64,000 nt of DNA from Siphonodentalium dalli. Taxonomy: Eukaryota > Mollusca > Scaphopoda > Gadilida > Siphonodentaliidae. Of this stretch, positions 1 through 10,779 are shown one piece after another. The stretch spans positions 54,291,899 to 54,355,898 of the forward strand of contig CP136067.1 of NCBI GenBank assembly GCA_032622095.1, written 5' to 3'. A program made the translations under genes and the position numbers. Each line of letters begins with the position of its first letter. Positions within the stretch are counted from its first letter, which is position 1. A model generated the notes under the pieces. The model did no database searches. It was not told where the DNA came from and worked only from the letters and a program-made list of their open reading frames with translations.

Positions 1-30
1 TGGACTGGACTTCCGGAAAATAAAACAAAA

Positions 31-100
31 TTTGAGACTGGCAAGAAAATCTCAGCCAGGCCGGGTACCGTAAACAGAGATGTTTTTTTTTTTTTGGCCT
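31..100. repeat. Interspersed repeat L (AGGCCAAA-type), copy 1
   Basis: Short repeat containing 'GCAAGAAAATCTCAGCCAGG', then 'GGGTACC', 'AAACAGAGA', a T-run and 'TTGGCCT'. Close copies lie at 20955-21028 and 23030-23093, with partial inverted copies near 18787 and 22742. The T-run followed by GGCC is the reverse of an AGGCCAAAAA motif. It looks like a small retroposon or fragment, and the class is unknown. Confidence 0.6.
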
Positions 101-435
101 TTAGCGCCAATGACTGCAAGCAACAAAAAAATATGTCTAAAAGCTAAATTAAATAAAACTGTAGTTCCCTCCTTGCAAGAGTAAAAAAAAGAAGAGAAAG
201 CTAATATTGTGATCTAGTATGCTTACTGGTTTATCAGATCAAATAGATTCACTTATTTTTAAGTATAAAGTGTCACAAACAATAAATCAACATTTGCAAC
301 AGATTAGTGCTGCCGCTTTTCAATGAATCCATAATTTTGAGGATGTCTCTTCAATTCTGGAAGATTCAGTTTCTGAAAAATATAATTTGCTATGACCATT
401 AATGTTTAAATTAGTCAACTCTATGCTACCTTAAG

Positions 436-880
436 TTAAAGGCCCACTTCAAACCCATTTCAAACCCATGATCACATTATTTAAAATATATGCCATATTA
501 TATATCATTTGAAAGAGGAAGCTCCAAACTTATCTGGTGTAATAAACTTTGAACATGTTGTTTTTGTTGAGGTACCGACATGTTTTCTGTGCTTAAATTT
601 AATCTGGACTGGACTGCAAAGTCTATTATTATCAATGGAAGGGGAATAACTCTATATCTTAGTTTGAATTCTGTTGCATTTTGGGAACGAAACGGGAAAT
701 GTTTCTATGATTTCAGCTATTTTCTATTAACTCTATGGGCACCTTCTGAGCCACAGATGTTGCAGTGATGAATTACAGTATTTTAATCATATTTTATGTC
801 ATAGATTGTTATTAAAACCGTACACCAAGGCACTATAAAAAAAATAATCGGTGACTTGGACAAATTAAATGGGCCTTTAA
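436..880. mobile_element. TTAA-flanked inverted-repeat element (445 bp)
   Basis: Starts TTAAAGGCCCACTT and ends AAATGGGCCTTTAA, so the termini are inverted copies of each other with TTAA at both edges. TTAA target duplication is typical of piggyBac and Kolobok DNA transposons. A related single terminus (GTGGGCCTTTAA) occurs near 26344-26355. The 62-codon frame at 580-768 inside it resembles nothing I know and is probably chance. Confidence 0.55.
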
Positions 881-2155
881 GTGCTCTAGCTTTTCAATGA
901 ATTCATTTAATGGACAAATTGATGTCGCTTCATTTCTGGAGTATTTATTTAGAGAAAAATTTGTTCTGAACACTATTTATATTAACCATCGTTACATTAT
1001 GTCAACTTGTGCAAGGATAGGCGTCCACAGTTTCATCTTTACTTTGCCTCCTCTATGCATTATGCCGATTCCAACTGTGAATGGTATTCAGTTTGATATT
1101 AACTCGAGTGGCCCCAACAGATTATGAAGTGCTCACTTTGTTTTATGGTAAGAGATGGTTTATTGTACAGCCTTCATAATTGGCTACGGCAATCAGCATT
1201 GCCGAAGCAATTTGCTGATGCAAACTGGGGCACGGCATACTGTTGCCGTAGCGGATTGCCGAAGCCAAACAATCTGAATTAAGAGGGCTGATTGTAAATG
1301 TCTGTAGGGTGTACCTGTAGTTACGAGTTGTTTGCATGATTGCATCTGCAGTTCATGATCTCTTTTCCTTTGATTGTTTTGCGGAGAGAAATTTTATAGC
1401 AGTCCTTGTTGGGATGATATCCGCTATAGGTTTTGAAGAAATGTTCTCAAACACATGAGATTATTTTTATTAGATGAAGACAATGAAACATTAATTGATA
1501 ACACGATGCTTACTGTTGTTAGTGGTGGTGCCCCCAATTATGCTTCCAATAATTTCCATGGAAAAATGTAGCTAAACAGATATTTATATTGATGGCACCA
1601 CAAGAGAATGTTATTTGTCTACACAATTGCTGAAATCGTCCCATTATATTTGCAATAAATTGCACCAAATATAGTGAGACTCACTGCTGTATGTGCTCAG
1701 TTGCCTTAACACGAGACCAATAAATTTTAATATTATGTAGTATACTGATGTGAATGCAGTTTTTGTACTATTGGAATTCCATCTAACATATGCCGGTAGC
1801 ACTTGATGTTTTGTTGAAAAAAGTCGATATTAGTGTCTTGATATCAGAAAACTGGTTCAAACAAGGCCAAAATAAAAAAAAGACCTGTGTTTTTGGTGAC
1901 CCCGCCCACCCCTATTCCCGCGCCCCCAACTGTTTTCGTTATATTGATTTAACAAAATTAGTACCCATCTGATTTTATTTTCCATGTAAACCAATTCATT
2001 TCCGTGTAAAACCGACACATCGCATGTATAGTTAAATCAGAAATTTTACCTCACTTTAATAAGGTCACAGCCGTATCCAACTTATAATTTTCATGTTTTG
2101 TTCAATAAAACTATAAATTACACTATATTCTAATATTATGTACTTAGGTTTATTA
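881..2155. other. Unassigned AT-rich stretch with one small hairpin
   Basis: No coding exon recognised. Around 1160-1270 there are several GCAATC/TTGCCG words in both orientations ('ACGGCAATCAGCATTGCCG' and 'TTGCCGTAGCGGATTGCCG'), which could fold into a local stem. The short open frames here (897-1127, 1790-1972) show no domain or compositional support. Confidence 0.4.
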
Positions 2156-2459
2156 TTTTAAATGGCCCTATGACATTACTGCCATTTTCCAGTGGAAAAT
2201 TAAAATGGGGGGAATATCACAAGAACCTTAAAACTGACTCAGTTGAAAGACTATTATTGTTCACAATTGTGGAACATCATACACTGTTTGGAACTTTGAG
2301 ATAGTTATTCTGATGCACCATTCTCCGAGTTCAAGTGATGAATAATGGCCTACTGCTAGTGTGCTGAAGTAGGTCCATAGGTACTACGGACCATATAGCA
2401 CACAACGTACACATTTTTGTCTGTAATATTTACGCAGGTCATATAAGCGAAGAGTTTAA
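2156..2459 (+). mobile_element. TTAA-4 family MITE, copy 1
   Basis: Matches the copies at 11986-12319, 46420-46747 and 50366-50693 across the body: 'CATTTTCCAGTGGAAAA', 'TGACTCAGTTGAAAG', 'GGAACATCATACACTGTT', 'GTGCTGAAGTAGGTCC'. It ends AAGCGAAGAGTTTAA. The left end is diverged. No coding capacity, so non-autonomous. Confidence 0.75.
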
Positions 2460-2592
2460 TATAAGAAAATTCATTCAGTTCCACCTTGAGGTCTTGGAAA
2501 ATATTGAAATCCCTGGAAAAGTTTTGAAAATGTTATTGAGGTAATATCGAGGTTGTATTTTCTATGACCTCCAAGTCATTCTGGGGCATTAA

Positions 2593-2922
2593 TTAAAGAC
2601 ATATTATGGACTTGTTCGGGTGCGTGAAACGATAAGTTACCACTCCGGTGTTACATTTCAAAGAATTTGACCATGTACCACTCCATAGAAAACATTGTTT
2701 GTACTACGCTCAATTGTAAATATTTATATGTGTATTCGGGATGCAACTATTAACAATAAAGACACAAATGATTTTGCCATCAAAGAGTCATTGTATTTTA
2801 TTAATATATCGGAATAACGTTGTGTGTTGTCAATTTGTATTAATGTAATAATAACTGCTATCAGCAAGATTATTCTCCATTTCTATTTGATCACCCTACT
2901 GGAGTGTTTCACATCACTTTAA
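2593..2922 (-). mobile_element. TTAA-5 family element, copy 1
   Basis: Reverse-strand relative of 46010-46366. Shared blocks include 'CAATTGTAAATATTTA', 'TCCATAGAAAACA', and the terminus 'GTGATGTGAAACACTCC' as its complement near 2898-2917. Both edges are TTAA (TTAAAGAC at left, CACTTTAA at right). Non-coding. Confidence 0.7.
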
Positions 2923-3333
2923 AGTTTGTAAGAAAGCAGTTCGCATATTCAAGGACCTACTTGATTCACAGAACTGGACATGAATCTTGACAAATAGCTT
3001 AATAGAGTTATCTGTCTTTGCCAATGTCCGCTGGTACATACATGTATGCAGCTGGTCTATGGAGTAAGTAAACCTTGTTGATATTATTCCCTTGATGTGA
3101 TTACTTGATTAATATATGAGCCTGGTCAGCATTTCCTCAGGCTGGTTATGCATTCATTCATCACTTACTTTCATTAATTTACTACCATGTGTCTGCACTG
3201 AGATCATATCCTATGGACCTCTTTGGGAATAATACACCAGACAGCTCACACGGATCCCAATTTCCTCCCGTCTCAATGACACAATATTTTGTTTGACTCT
3301 TTGGTGCCACAAACTATTTTGAATCGCGTTGCT

Positions 3334-3455
3334 TTAAAGATGCATATAAATCTGATTAAGTGCCCCTTAATTACTATTTATTTGGATTCGGGGGTAACAA
3401 ATATTTTATTCAAGTTGAGGATCCCACATATCAAAGCTCAGAGTTATTATGCCCC
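3334..3455 (+). repeat. TTAAAGATGCAT-type repeat K, copy 1
   Basis: Begins TTAAAGATGCATAT and continues through 'TTACTATTTATTTGGATTCG', 'AAATATTTTATTCAAGTTGA' and 'CAAAGCTCAGAGTTATTA'. The reverse complement of 14935-15053 and the left part of 15729-15865 carry the same order of blocks, so this is one end of an interspersed element. Its right edge merges into the CCGT-type repeat that follows. Confidence 0.6.
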
Positions 3456-3979
3456 CGATCTCCGATGGAGATTTGGGGTATATAGTGGAGCCCTCCCTCC
3501 GTCCGTCTGTCCGTCCGTACGAACGTTTCAACTCATAACTTTGGTTTCGCTAACTCAATTCAATTGATCTTTGGTATGCCATAACTGCGGTTTTGTCCGC
3601 CCATTTTTTCCAGAGTTACGCCACTTTTTGGACTTAGAAAATTCAGGTTTTCTGCTACTTTTTTTGGTTTCCAGATGATAACTTGATTTTGGATTGTTTA
3701 TTTGCAAAACCCGTTTTTTTGTGTATTACCAATATCGCAATACAGGTCAAGGTAAAATTTCGGTTCAATCGGATAATTTGTGAGAGTTATGACCCTTTTT
3801 CGACTTAAAAAATTCATATTTTTTTTTTAGAAAATTCAGTTTTCCTTCTATTTTTGTGGCACCAGACCAAATTTGAAGCTAATATAGAACAACATGTGGC
3901 ATTTTTATAGCGCTTAACCGGAAAGTTTCTTTGATTGTACAGTCGGGGGCGTTACCTCCGCCCAGCGGTGCACTTGTTA
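3446..3979 (+). repeat. Head-module-tail repeat, copy 1
   Basis: The head is a small stem (ATTATGCCCCCGATCTCCG...GGAGATTTGGGGTATA), followed by CCGTCCGTCTGTCCGTCC, then body modules with 'TTATGACCCTTTTTCGACTT'-like text. The tail is 'GTCGGGGGCGTTACC' then 'GCGGTGCACTTGTTAG'. Other loci (37348-37905, 53428-54412, 57190-57955) have the same head and tail logic but different bodies. No open frame of note. Confidence 0.65.
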
Positions 3980-3986
3980 GATATTA

Positions 3987-5014
3987 CAGGGTATCCGCGG
4001 CTCCTTGAATTCCTTGAAACTCCTTGATTTGGAAAATCAATTTTCCAGGGCCCTTGAAACCCTTGAATTGAATGCCCACTCCTTGAAAACCCTGGAATTC
4101 TATGTAGCCCTTAAACCCAGGTATATCGATTCATCGGGAGTCAATAAATATAGATAGTTTAGTTCCGAACGCGTTGTTGGTATATGGGAAGTAACCCCAT
4201 TTTGAATTTCCGCTGGCGGCAATTATCTCGAGTCAATTGCAATTGTGTGACCCCCCCAATGAAGCATGGGATGTAACTCCATTTCCCGCAAAACACCAAT
4301 ACTCGCGAGTCTATTTCAATTATGTGACCCCCCTATGAAGTATCATAAAATTGAACACGATAAAAAATAGTTCCGAGCTTTTCAAACCCAGGTAGCGTAA
4401 TTAGTGTATTTTTATTGTATCGGATTGAGGTAATTTGTATATTATATAGACATTCGACATTAGAAACCCGTGTTTTACATAAAAACGTACAAATTAACAA
4501 AAACGAAACAAAAAAATCACATCCGCTTCCGATGACCTTCATTTCCTGTTTACGAGTATTTTAAATAACATGCCCGGTGGTAAATGCAAATACCAGACGC
4601 AATGGGGCGCCAAATTCAAATGGGTGGAGGCGGTTGAGAACAACACATATAACGCTAGATGTCAGTTATGCAAGAAAATATTTGACGTCGCAAACATGGG
4701 CGAAAGTGCCCTGGTGTCACATGCAAAAAGTTTGAAGCACCAGAAAAATGACAATGAAATCCAGGGGACTGTACCCATTGCCAGTCTTATGCAGCCAGCA
4801 CCACAAGCAGCCCAAACTGCCATAAAGGCCTAAAAAGCTAAAAATGCTAAAATTATGGTGGAAAACGTGGTATCACATGTATTAAATGTTCAACAGTTGG
4901 TTCCTGGAAACTCCTTGAAAATTGTCGGGGCAGTCCTTGAAAATCCTTGAATTGACTACTGGAACCTCCTTGAAACTCCTTGAATTCATTCACCAGAAAT
5001 GGGCAGATACCCTG
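3987..5014 (+). mobile_element. hAT-like DNA transposon carrying a BED finger
   Basis: A 1028-bp element with inverted termini CAGGGTATC...GATACCCTG, flanked by TATTA on both sides (3982-3986 and 5015-5019). Both subterminal zones are filled with repeats of CTCCTTGAA/CCCTTGAA (4010-4115 and 4905-4990), as expected for transposase-binding sites. It encodes an 87-residue BED-like finger protein at 4570-4833. CAGGG termini and an N-terminal BED finger are typical hAT traits. The catalytic domain is missing, so this copy is probably an internally deleted, non-autonomous derivative. A 5-bp duplication is shorter than the usual 8 bp for hAT. Confidence 0.75.
4570..4833 (+). CDS. BED-type zinc-finger protein fragment (hAT transposase N-terminus)
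   Basis: An 87-residue open frame from ATG at 4570 to TAA at 4831-4833. After an aromatic N-terminal part (W at residue 12, then KFKWVEAVE) it has CQLC at about residues 31-34 and SHAKSLKH at about 50-57, giving C-x2-C...H-x6-H spacing close to the BED/C2H2-like fingers that bind DNA in hAT transposases and their domesticated relatives. The C-terminus is alanine- and glutamine-rich (QPAPQAAQTAIKA), like a linker. The frame stops there: no RNase-H-like catalytic domain or hATC dimerisation region follows. It sits in the middle of the CAGGG-ended element, so I read it as the surviving first exon or domain. Whether it is expressed cannot be told from sequence. Confidence 0.65.
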   Translation: MPGGKCKYQTQWGAKFKWVEAVENNTYNARCQLCKKIFDVANMGESALVSHAKSLKHQKNDNEIQGTVPIASLMQPAPQAAQTAIKA

Positions 5015-5454
5015 TATTAATTCAATCCATCAATAAACTTAAAAGAAACTTCACGAAAAGTATTTTTTATTGAAGTGAGATTATGTGACTCCTGGCACCG
5101 CCGTGACATATTTTACGTGCGTTAATGACAACGTGCTCCATTTAAAATTTGCGCACTCTTCAGCGGCGGATGCTGGTGAATCGAAAACTAAAGTCAGCAG
5201 CTCTCAGCCCATCAGAATTCCTGTTTCATCAACAAATTTTCGACATGAATTACAATATATAAAATAGCCAGGTTCTGTTACATGTATGTATAATTTCTTA
5301 TGTGTGTTGCTATAGTAGTGCTTGAGAGATGCTCCTGGCACGAAGTAGCACATGTTATGGTGACTGCATTGGTCAAAATTTATATGTGTAGATACATTTT
5401 GAGTAACTGTGTTTTTTGTAAAGCAACAGCTAATAAGGCCATTATGGGCATTAA
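5015..5454. other. Unassigned stretch
   Basis: After the hAT 3' edge I see no recognisable repeat or exon. The two overlapping short open frames on opposite strands (5085-5267, 5204-5494) have no visible domain. Confidence 0.35.
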
Positions 5455-5625
5455 AGCCATTTGTTGAACTTATTATCAAGAGTATTTCCCTCAATGAATG
5501 GGAATCCTACACGTGTATAATTTGTCAGATGATTATATTCCTAAAAATCCCTACATATGAATAATAGACCATTCCAGTGTATACTTAACTGAATGGAAGA
5601 ATCAATTTAGTAAATATAGGGTTAA
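5455..5625 (+). mobile_element. TTAA-3 family element, partial copy
   Basis: Contains the family blocks 'TTTGTTGAACTTATTATC', 'ATTTCCCTCAATGAATGGGA', 'GAATAATAGACCATTCCAG' and the right end 'AATTTAGTAAATATAGGGTT', closing with TTAA (5622-5625). The left half of the palindrome is missing. Confidence 0.7.
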
Positions 5626-6510
5626 TGAAAAGTGGTTGACAACCAAATGTTTATCCAAATAATCATCCAGCAACAGTATCCAAAGGCATGAAAACATTGC
5701 ATGATGTCGCCGTGATCTTCAGATTTTTGCAGTTGAAGCTGTCTAACTGTTGGTAATGTTATGCTGCTCTGATTGCTTCAGAGCTCTGGTTTTCAGTCTA
5801 GTTAAACATTTTATCACAGTTAAGTGCTGATCACTTGTATGATATCGAATTAATTGATTGCAAATGGAGAGGCCAGAATGATCCTATTGATCCATCTAGT
5901 GTTGGTTTATATTCCACAATCATTTATATGTCTTTTTTACAGGGCTCAAAATACATCTAATTCTGGGAGAATCAAATGCCAAATCATGTTAGTCATGAAG
6001 CACTGAAAATTGAAAAGTTTTGAGAGAATCATTACGAGAATCGATTTCAATCTAAAGGCCTTTTTTTGAACGCTTTGTTAGTGGATATTTTTGTCGGATG
6101 GTGGAAATAAAATCTGGTTTTAAAATGATTTTAATCTTAAAACAAGGCATCGGTTCAAATCGGATTTCAGATGGGGCTTCAACACTGAATTACACAACTA
6201 TCAATATCAAATCTTGAATATAACAGCATCCTTTGTTGGTGCCTCAATAATTGAAGGTTTCTGTCACTTTAATAATTCACAATTATTATAATTATTTTAC
6301 CAATCGAAGTCAGTCAGTGATTGGGATCACCTGATACAAGGGTGTGGTATAAAAACAGAACTCAACAATGACTATATTTTATGTGTTTGAAATCCAATCA
6401 TGCCCATATCTTATTTAATGAGCTTCTTAGATAGTTTTTAGCATGTTCATTTCATATTGCAAGCACCAATTTTGACCAGATTTATTTCATGACTTCTAAT
6501 CATCTCGAAA
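5626..6510. other. Unassigned AT-rich stretch
   Basis: No repeat match within this window and no exon-like frame. AT-rich with no obvious structure. Confidence 0.35.
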
Positions 6511-6750
6511 ATAACCCCTTTCATGACTGGAGCTTCGCTGGTGCAACATTATAGATCCTGTGACAGTGCATTCTCTTATATATGCAAGCCTCGCATATAT
6601 AAGAGAATGCACTGGCATACAAGGTCATGGTAAATTTGTCAGGCCAATGTATTCTCTTATATATGCGAGGCTCCCCATGGAAGACTCGCATATACAAGAG
6701 AATGCATTGCCACAGGGTTTTCTCAAAATTTCAGGACGCTCCAGTCATGG

Positions 6751-8342
6751 TAGTCCAAGTCTTCTCGTACTAAAACTAGCTAAGATTTTGGGATGGAGAG
6801 ATGCTGGTGTTTAGTCCGAGAACGCGCGCATAGCCTTCTTATGACACGAGTTATGCCCAGGATCTGTGGCGGGAATCTGGTGTATTTTACTCGATTTACC
6901 TAACAAAGCAATACATGATGCTATATACGTCGGAAAGAGTGACATCTTATGGTCAGAATGGTGTATAATAATCTAACTTTAATGTTAAATTACACATAGA
7001 ATATTCCGGTAGATTGCCACAAACATCGTTGTTTTTTCTGTTTGTTTACTTAACTGAAAGCCGAACTCAGGTTCCGAAGAACTTCGGCATTGTCCGGTGT
7101 TTGTTCGGAGTATTCTAGTTTCCGTTTCTATATATAGCGCGGGGTTTTCCGAACAAAATGGTGAAAACCGATCGCCGCAAAGTCCAGTTTCCAATGTGCT
7201 TTGAGAATAATTCCCGCACTAAAAACTTAATGACATAATGGAGGATCAGAAAGGTAGTTTTGTTGACAATTTTCGCAAGCAACTTGTCAAAATTGGAGCA
7301 AATTAGAACTCTTGTGTCTGACTTGCCATGCGTGTGATTTTCATCCATGTGCATTTTGACTTTTGTGTTGATAAAATAATCGGAGAACCGAATCACACAG
7401 TTTCGAAATATAGTTCTTCCGTTTTAGTGGGACTTTTCAAACTTAAGGTTAAAAATTTATACAAATTTTGTTTGATTTTTTGTGTGCTTAACAAGAGCAG
7501 TATATTGCTCTGTTCGCTTAGTATATATCTTAATTTCGCTGAAGTCCACCAAATGTGGGAAATGTAGCATCTTATTATTTATTCTAATGTTCGTTGTGTT
7601 TACACTGTTTTAAACTTTGAGAGGGTTGTAATTCCCACGTAATTTATTTAATGTATTACATTTATATCTTCAATGTTTAATTAATCTATTTATTTTTTAT
7701 TTATTGACACACATAATTACGATTACAATGGAGAATTCATCGTAATTTGCGTTGTCAGTCGAAAATCTACGGAATATTTTCAACGGAAAATGCCGATCAC
7801 AGTTCGCGAGGTCAACTGAGTTCGCATACTTTAAAAAATTTGTAAACATTGCGGTAAATGTCTCTTTTCGCATTAAATTACCGCTTTCAATTCACAACTG
7901 ATGTGGGGTTCAGATCAAATAGCATGTCTTCTGCGGAAAATATCTTTTATTGTCGCAATTGTGATATTTTATTTCATATAATTGTGGTTTTATTTGAGCG
8001 GGTCATTAACGCTTAACTCGTGTCATAAGAAGGCTATGCGCGCGTTCTCGGACTAAACACTAGCATCTCTTTCAGATTCTAAAAAGTTTTATATATGACT
8101 ATAGTCTGTACAAGTGCGTGGATCTGAAATACAAGCATCTATGCTATTACGTATAGTTATACTTGTTTTAGGGGGTTGCAGGAAGACAGCCCGGTAGGGC
8201 TAAGCTACCCCCGACAATACACTGTTATAATTTATTATGTATTACTGCCACTGTGTCATTCGTGTGTATTGTAAATAAACTATCCTATCCTATCCTCCAT
8301 CCCAAAATCTTAGCTGGTTTTAGTACGAGAAGACTTGGACTA
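6751..8342. mobile_element. Mutator-like candidate transposon with 9-bp target duplication
   Basis: A 1592-bp insertion bounded by perfect copies of CAGTCATGG (6742-6750 and 8343-8351). Termini are inverted: TAGTCCAAGTCTTCTCGTAC... and its complement. The inverted repeat runs about 105 bp, 6751-6855 against 8014-8342, the right arm being split by a retroposon tail at 8071-8295. It includes the block GAACGCGCGCATAGCCTTCT in both arms. Long terminal inverted repeats with 8-10 bp duplications are typical of Mutator-like elements. The interior (6856-8013) has only short frames, so it is non-autonomous or degraded. Confidence 0.75.
8071..8295 (+). mobile_element. Non-LTR retroposon 3' end with (TATCC)n tail
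   Basis: A 225-bp insertion in the right arm of the Mutator-like element. It contains 'GGGGGTTGCAGGAAGACAGC' and 'TAGGGCTAAGCTACCCCC' (a stem), then 'GTAAATAAACTATCC' ending in TATCC repeats. A polyadenylation-like AATAAA followed by a short simple-repeat tail is typical of truncated LINE or SINE insertions. No clear target duplication was found. Confidence 0.6.
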
Positions 8343-8570
8343 CAGTCATGGAAGGGTTAAGTCTTGACAGGATTTTATTTCGGGAGATATTCTCGAGCCA
8401 AAATATTTATCCAATGATTGACCGAATTAACCCGTTTCTGTGTCATATTAGTCATATACCAGAACTCAGATATAATTTGCCCGCACCCTATGTGCACATA
8501 TCCTATAGCTCACATCAAAATCGAACGTCTCTTATTTGTATAATTTGAAGGCTGAACATTGTCTGCCTCT

Positions 8571-8830
8571 TTAAAACGTTCATGACAGGAGCAGTGCTGG
8601 TGCAACATTAAAAATGCTGTGTCACTGCATTCTCTTATATGTGCAAATTTCCCATAGGGAGCCTTGCATATATAAGAGAATGCATTGGCTTTCATGGTCA
8701 AGGTAAATATTGTTAGGCCAATGCATTCTCTATATGCGAGGCTCCCTATGGGTGACTTGTATATATAAGAGAATGCATTGGCACAGAGTTTTTGCAAAAT
8801 TTCAGGAAGCTCCAGTCATGAAAGGGTTAA
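8571..8830 (+). mobile_element. TTAA-2 double-hairpin MITE, copy 2
   Basis: Starts TTAAAACGTTCATGACAGGA and ends CTCCAGTCATGAAAGGGTTA A. It carries two hairpins, each with 'GCATTCTCTTATAT' and 'ATATAAGAGAATGCATTGGC' arms, separated by 'CAAGGTAAATATTGTTAGGC'. Non-coding. Confidence 0.85.
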
Positions 8831-8984
8831 CTGATGTCAATTGTTGGCAAAGGCGAAGAAACTTTCGTCTACAATTAGTTCATTGACTGTACTATTGATC
8901 GGTGGCTTATTGGGATTTTGCAGCCTTTGTAGAAAGCTTTCAACATTTCCTCATCTTTTCTGTTTTGCGACATTAAGTGTTTGA

Positions 8985-9075
8985 CAAATCACTTGACAGA
9001 GCTAATTTTCTCCCAGGACTTGTTTGCTAACTATGTAATGTTGCAGAGGATACACAGCCGTCTTCTCAGTCCATT
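8985..9075 (+). repeat. Direct repeat, unit 1 of 2
   Basis: 'CTAATTTTCTC', 'AGGACTTGTTTGCTAA' and 'AATGTTGCAGAGGATACA' recur in the same order at 9692-9775, about 700 bp downstream. Together with the intervening 'CATATGGTTCTT' text they may be modules of one larger degenerate repeat. Confidence 0.6.
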
Positions 9076-9275
9076 GGTTCATTCTGCTCAAGGCTTCTTC
9101 ACTTCCCCGGAACATCTGATGGCGATTTCTAAATGAGTGGCAGAATTTTTCCTCAATTATTTACTTGTTATAGCTTTATAGTGTGAACCATCTTCATGTG
9201 CTGTTTTTCTATGACCAAGTTTTTCTATGTCCTCAAGTTTGCCTGTTTCCTTGTCAACCCCTTTATTAGCTCAAC

Positions 9276-9775
9276 TTGACAATGTCAAGTTTTAGATTTT
9301 GTCATGGGTTTGTGTCATTTGTTTGTCTGTCCATATGTCAAACACTCTCCTTGCCACACCCTTCAGGCCACAACCCTCATCCAATCGACACCAAACTTCA
9401 TATGGTTCTTCGGGTTTATCTCTATATGGGAACATTAAACATTTCCTGCCAGCCATCTTGGATTTCATATTTAAATTCATCAGCACACCGCAGCCACATT
9501 TATTGGATACCTAATTGTTTTGAAAATATACAGGCATGTTTAAGATCACATCAAAATGGCAACTCTCAAATTTGAACGATTTTCGAAGAAAAATATGGCC
9601 TTTGGCAGCCATCTTAGATTTTACTCATTGTATGACTAAATCCTTTGGTACATCCTACAGGCCATAGCACTCATCCAGTCGTCACCAAAATCACACTTGA
9701 CCATACTAATTTTCTCTGAGGACTTGTTTGCTAATTACTAATGTTGCAGAGGATACATAGGCATCTTATTAGTCA
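9276..9775 (+). repeat. CCGT-type interspersed repeat, 'GCCATCTTGGATTT' subtype, copy 1
   Basis: Repeats the order seen at 31035-31320 and 23375-23500: 'CACCAAACTTCATATGG', 'CAGCCATCTTGGATTTCA', 'CACATTTATTGGA', 'TTTTGAAAATATACAGG', 'GGCAACTCTCAAATTTGAAC', and a second 'GGCAGCCATCTTAGATTTTA'. It has internal module duplication. The open frames across it on both strands are products of this repetitive sequence. Confidence 0.65.
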
Positions 9776-9788
9776 TTTGTTTTTTATG

Positions 9789-10400
9789 TTTACCCATACC
9801 ATAGTATGGTAAACATAGTGTCGTTGCCCGGATTGACCACTCGTTGTTCGCCGTCTGTCTGTCTGTTCGTAGACACTTTACGAGTAATGCGATAACTCAA
9901 ACATTTTCTATCTGATTGAAACCAAATTATATGGGTTTCTGAGCCCAAAATACAGATCGAGTTCGAATTTGGGTTTGATCCGAGATTTTGTTAGAGTTAT
10001 GGCCCTTTTTATGTTTACCCATACCATGTATGGTAAACATAGTGTCGTCCGGATTGACCACTCGTCGTGCGTCCGTCCGTCCGTCTGTCCGTCCGTCTGT
10101 CTGTCCGTCCGTAGACACTTTACGTGTAATGCGATAACTCAAACATTTTTTCTCAGACCAACATACAGATTGATTTCGAATATGGGTTTGATCGGATTTT
10201 TTTTAATGGTGTTATGGTCCTTTGACATATGATTCACACATACATGTACTTCGATAAATCAACCATTTTTCATCTGATAGGAACCAAATTTGGTATGTGA
10301 GTTTCTCAACTCAAAATACAGAACGAGTTTGAATATGGGTTAGATCCAATTTGTTATACCAGAGATATGGCCCTTTTTAAACTAAGAATTATCCAGATTA
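9789..10400 (+). repeat. CCGT-type repeat with palindromic head, two tandem heads
   Basis: The palindromic head (GTTTACCCATACCATAGTAT then GGTAAACATAGTGTCG) occurs at 9789 and again at 10011. Each is followed by 'CGGATTGACCACTCGT', runs of CCGTCCGTCTG, and the module 'GACACTTTACG...ATGCGATAACTCAAACATTT...CAGATCGAGTTCGAAT'. A third module lies at 10230-10400 and a related one at 11000-11165. Confidence 0.7.
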
Positions 10401-10779
10401 TAACCCAAGTAACTTACAATTAATGAATACCTGCTTCTCTGTGAGCAAGATACAAGACAATATAGTTTATTGCTTTGAGAGTTATTTATAGCCCTCATAT
10501 GTTAGGTCTGTATAAGAGACAGTGAATTATTGGATAAATTGATTTAGCTATCTTTTTAACCACAACTTAGCCAGGTGAATTTATTTAACTAGACCAATGG
10601 AGCTCTCTAAGTCCTTGGATGATGGGACTACATTGGATCAAACAGGGCAGAGATAGGTGATTTAACCATTTACCCATTCCATGTCTTTTAACCTTTTCCA
10701 TTAAATAAATAATTATATTATTTTGATATCTCACATGGCAATTTGCAACAACATGAATAGAACTGCTCACACTATGATA

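Larger units (their letters stand above)
6511..8360 (+). mobile_element. TTAA-2 double-hairpin MITE, split by a later insertion
   Basis: Left part at 6511-6750 (TAACCCCTTTCATGACTGG, then two hairpins built on GCATTCTCTTATATATGC). The end CAGTCATGGAAGGGTTAA lies at 8343-8360. Copies at 8571-8830, 43741-43993 and 51370-51636 are contiguous, which shows that 6751-8342 was inserted here. The left TTAA has decayed to ATAA. Confidence 0.85.
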
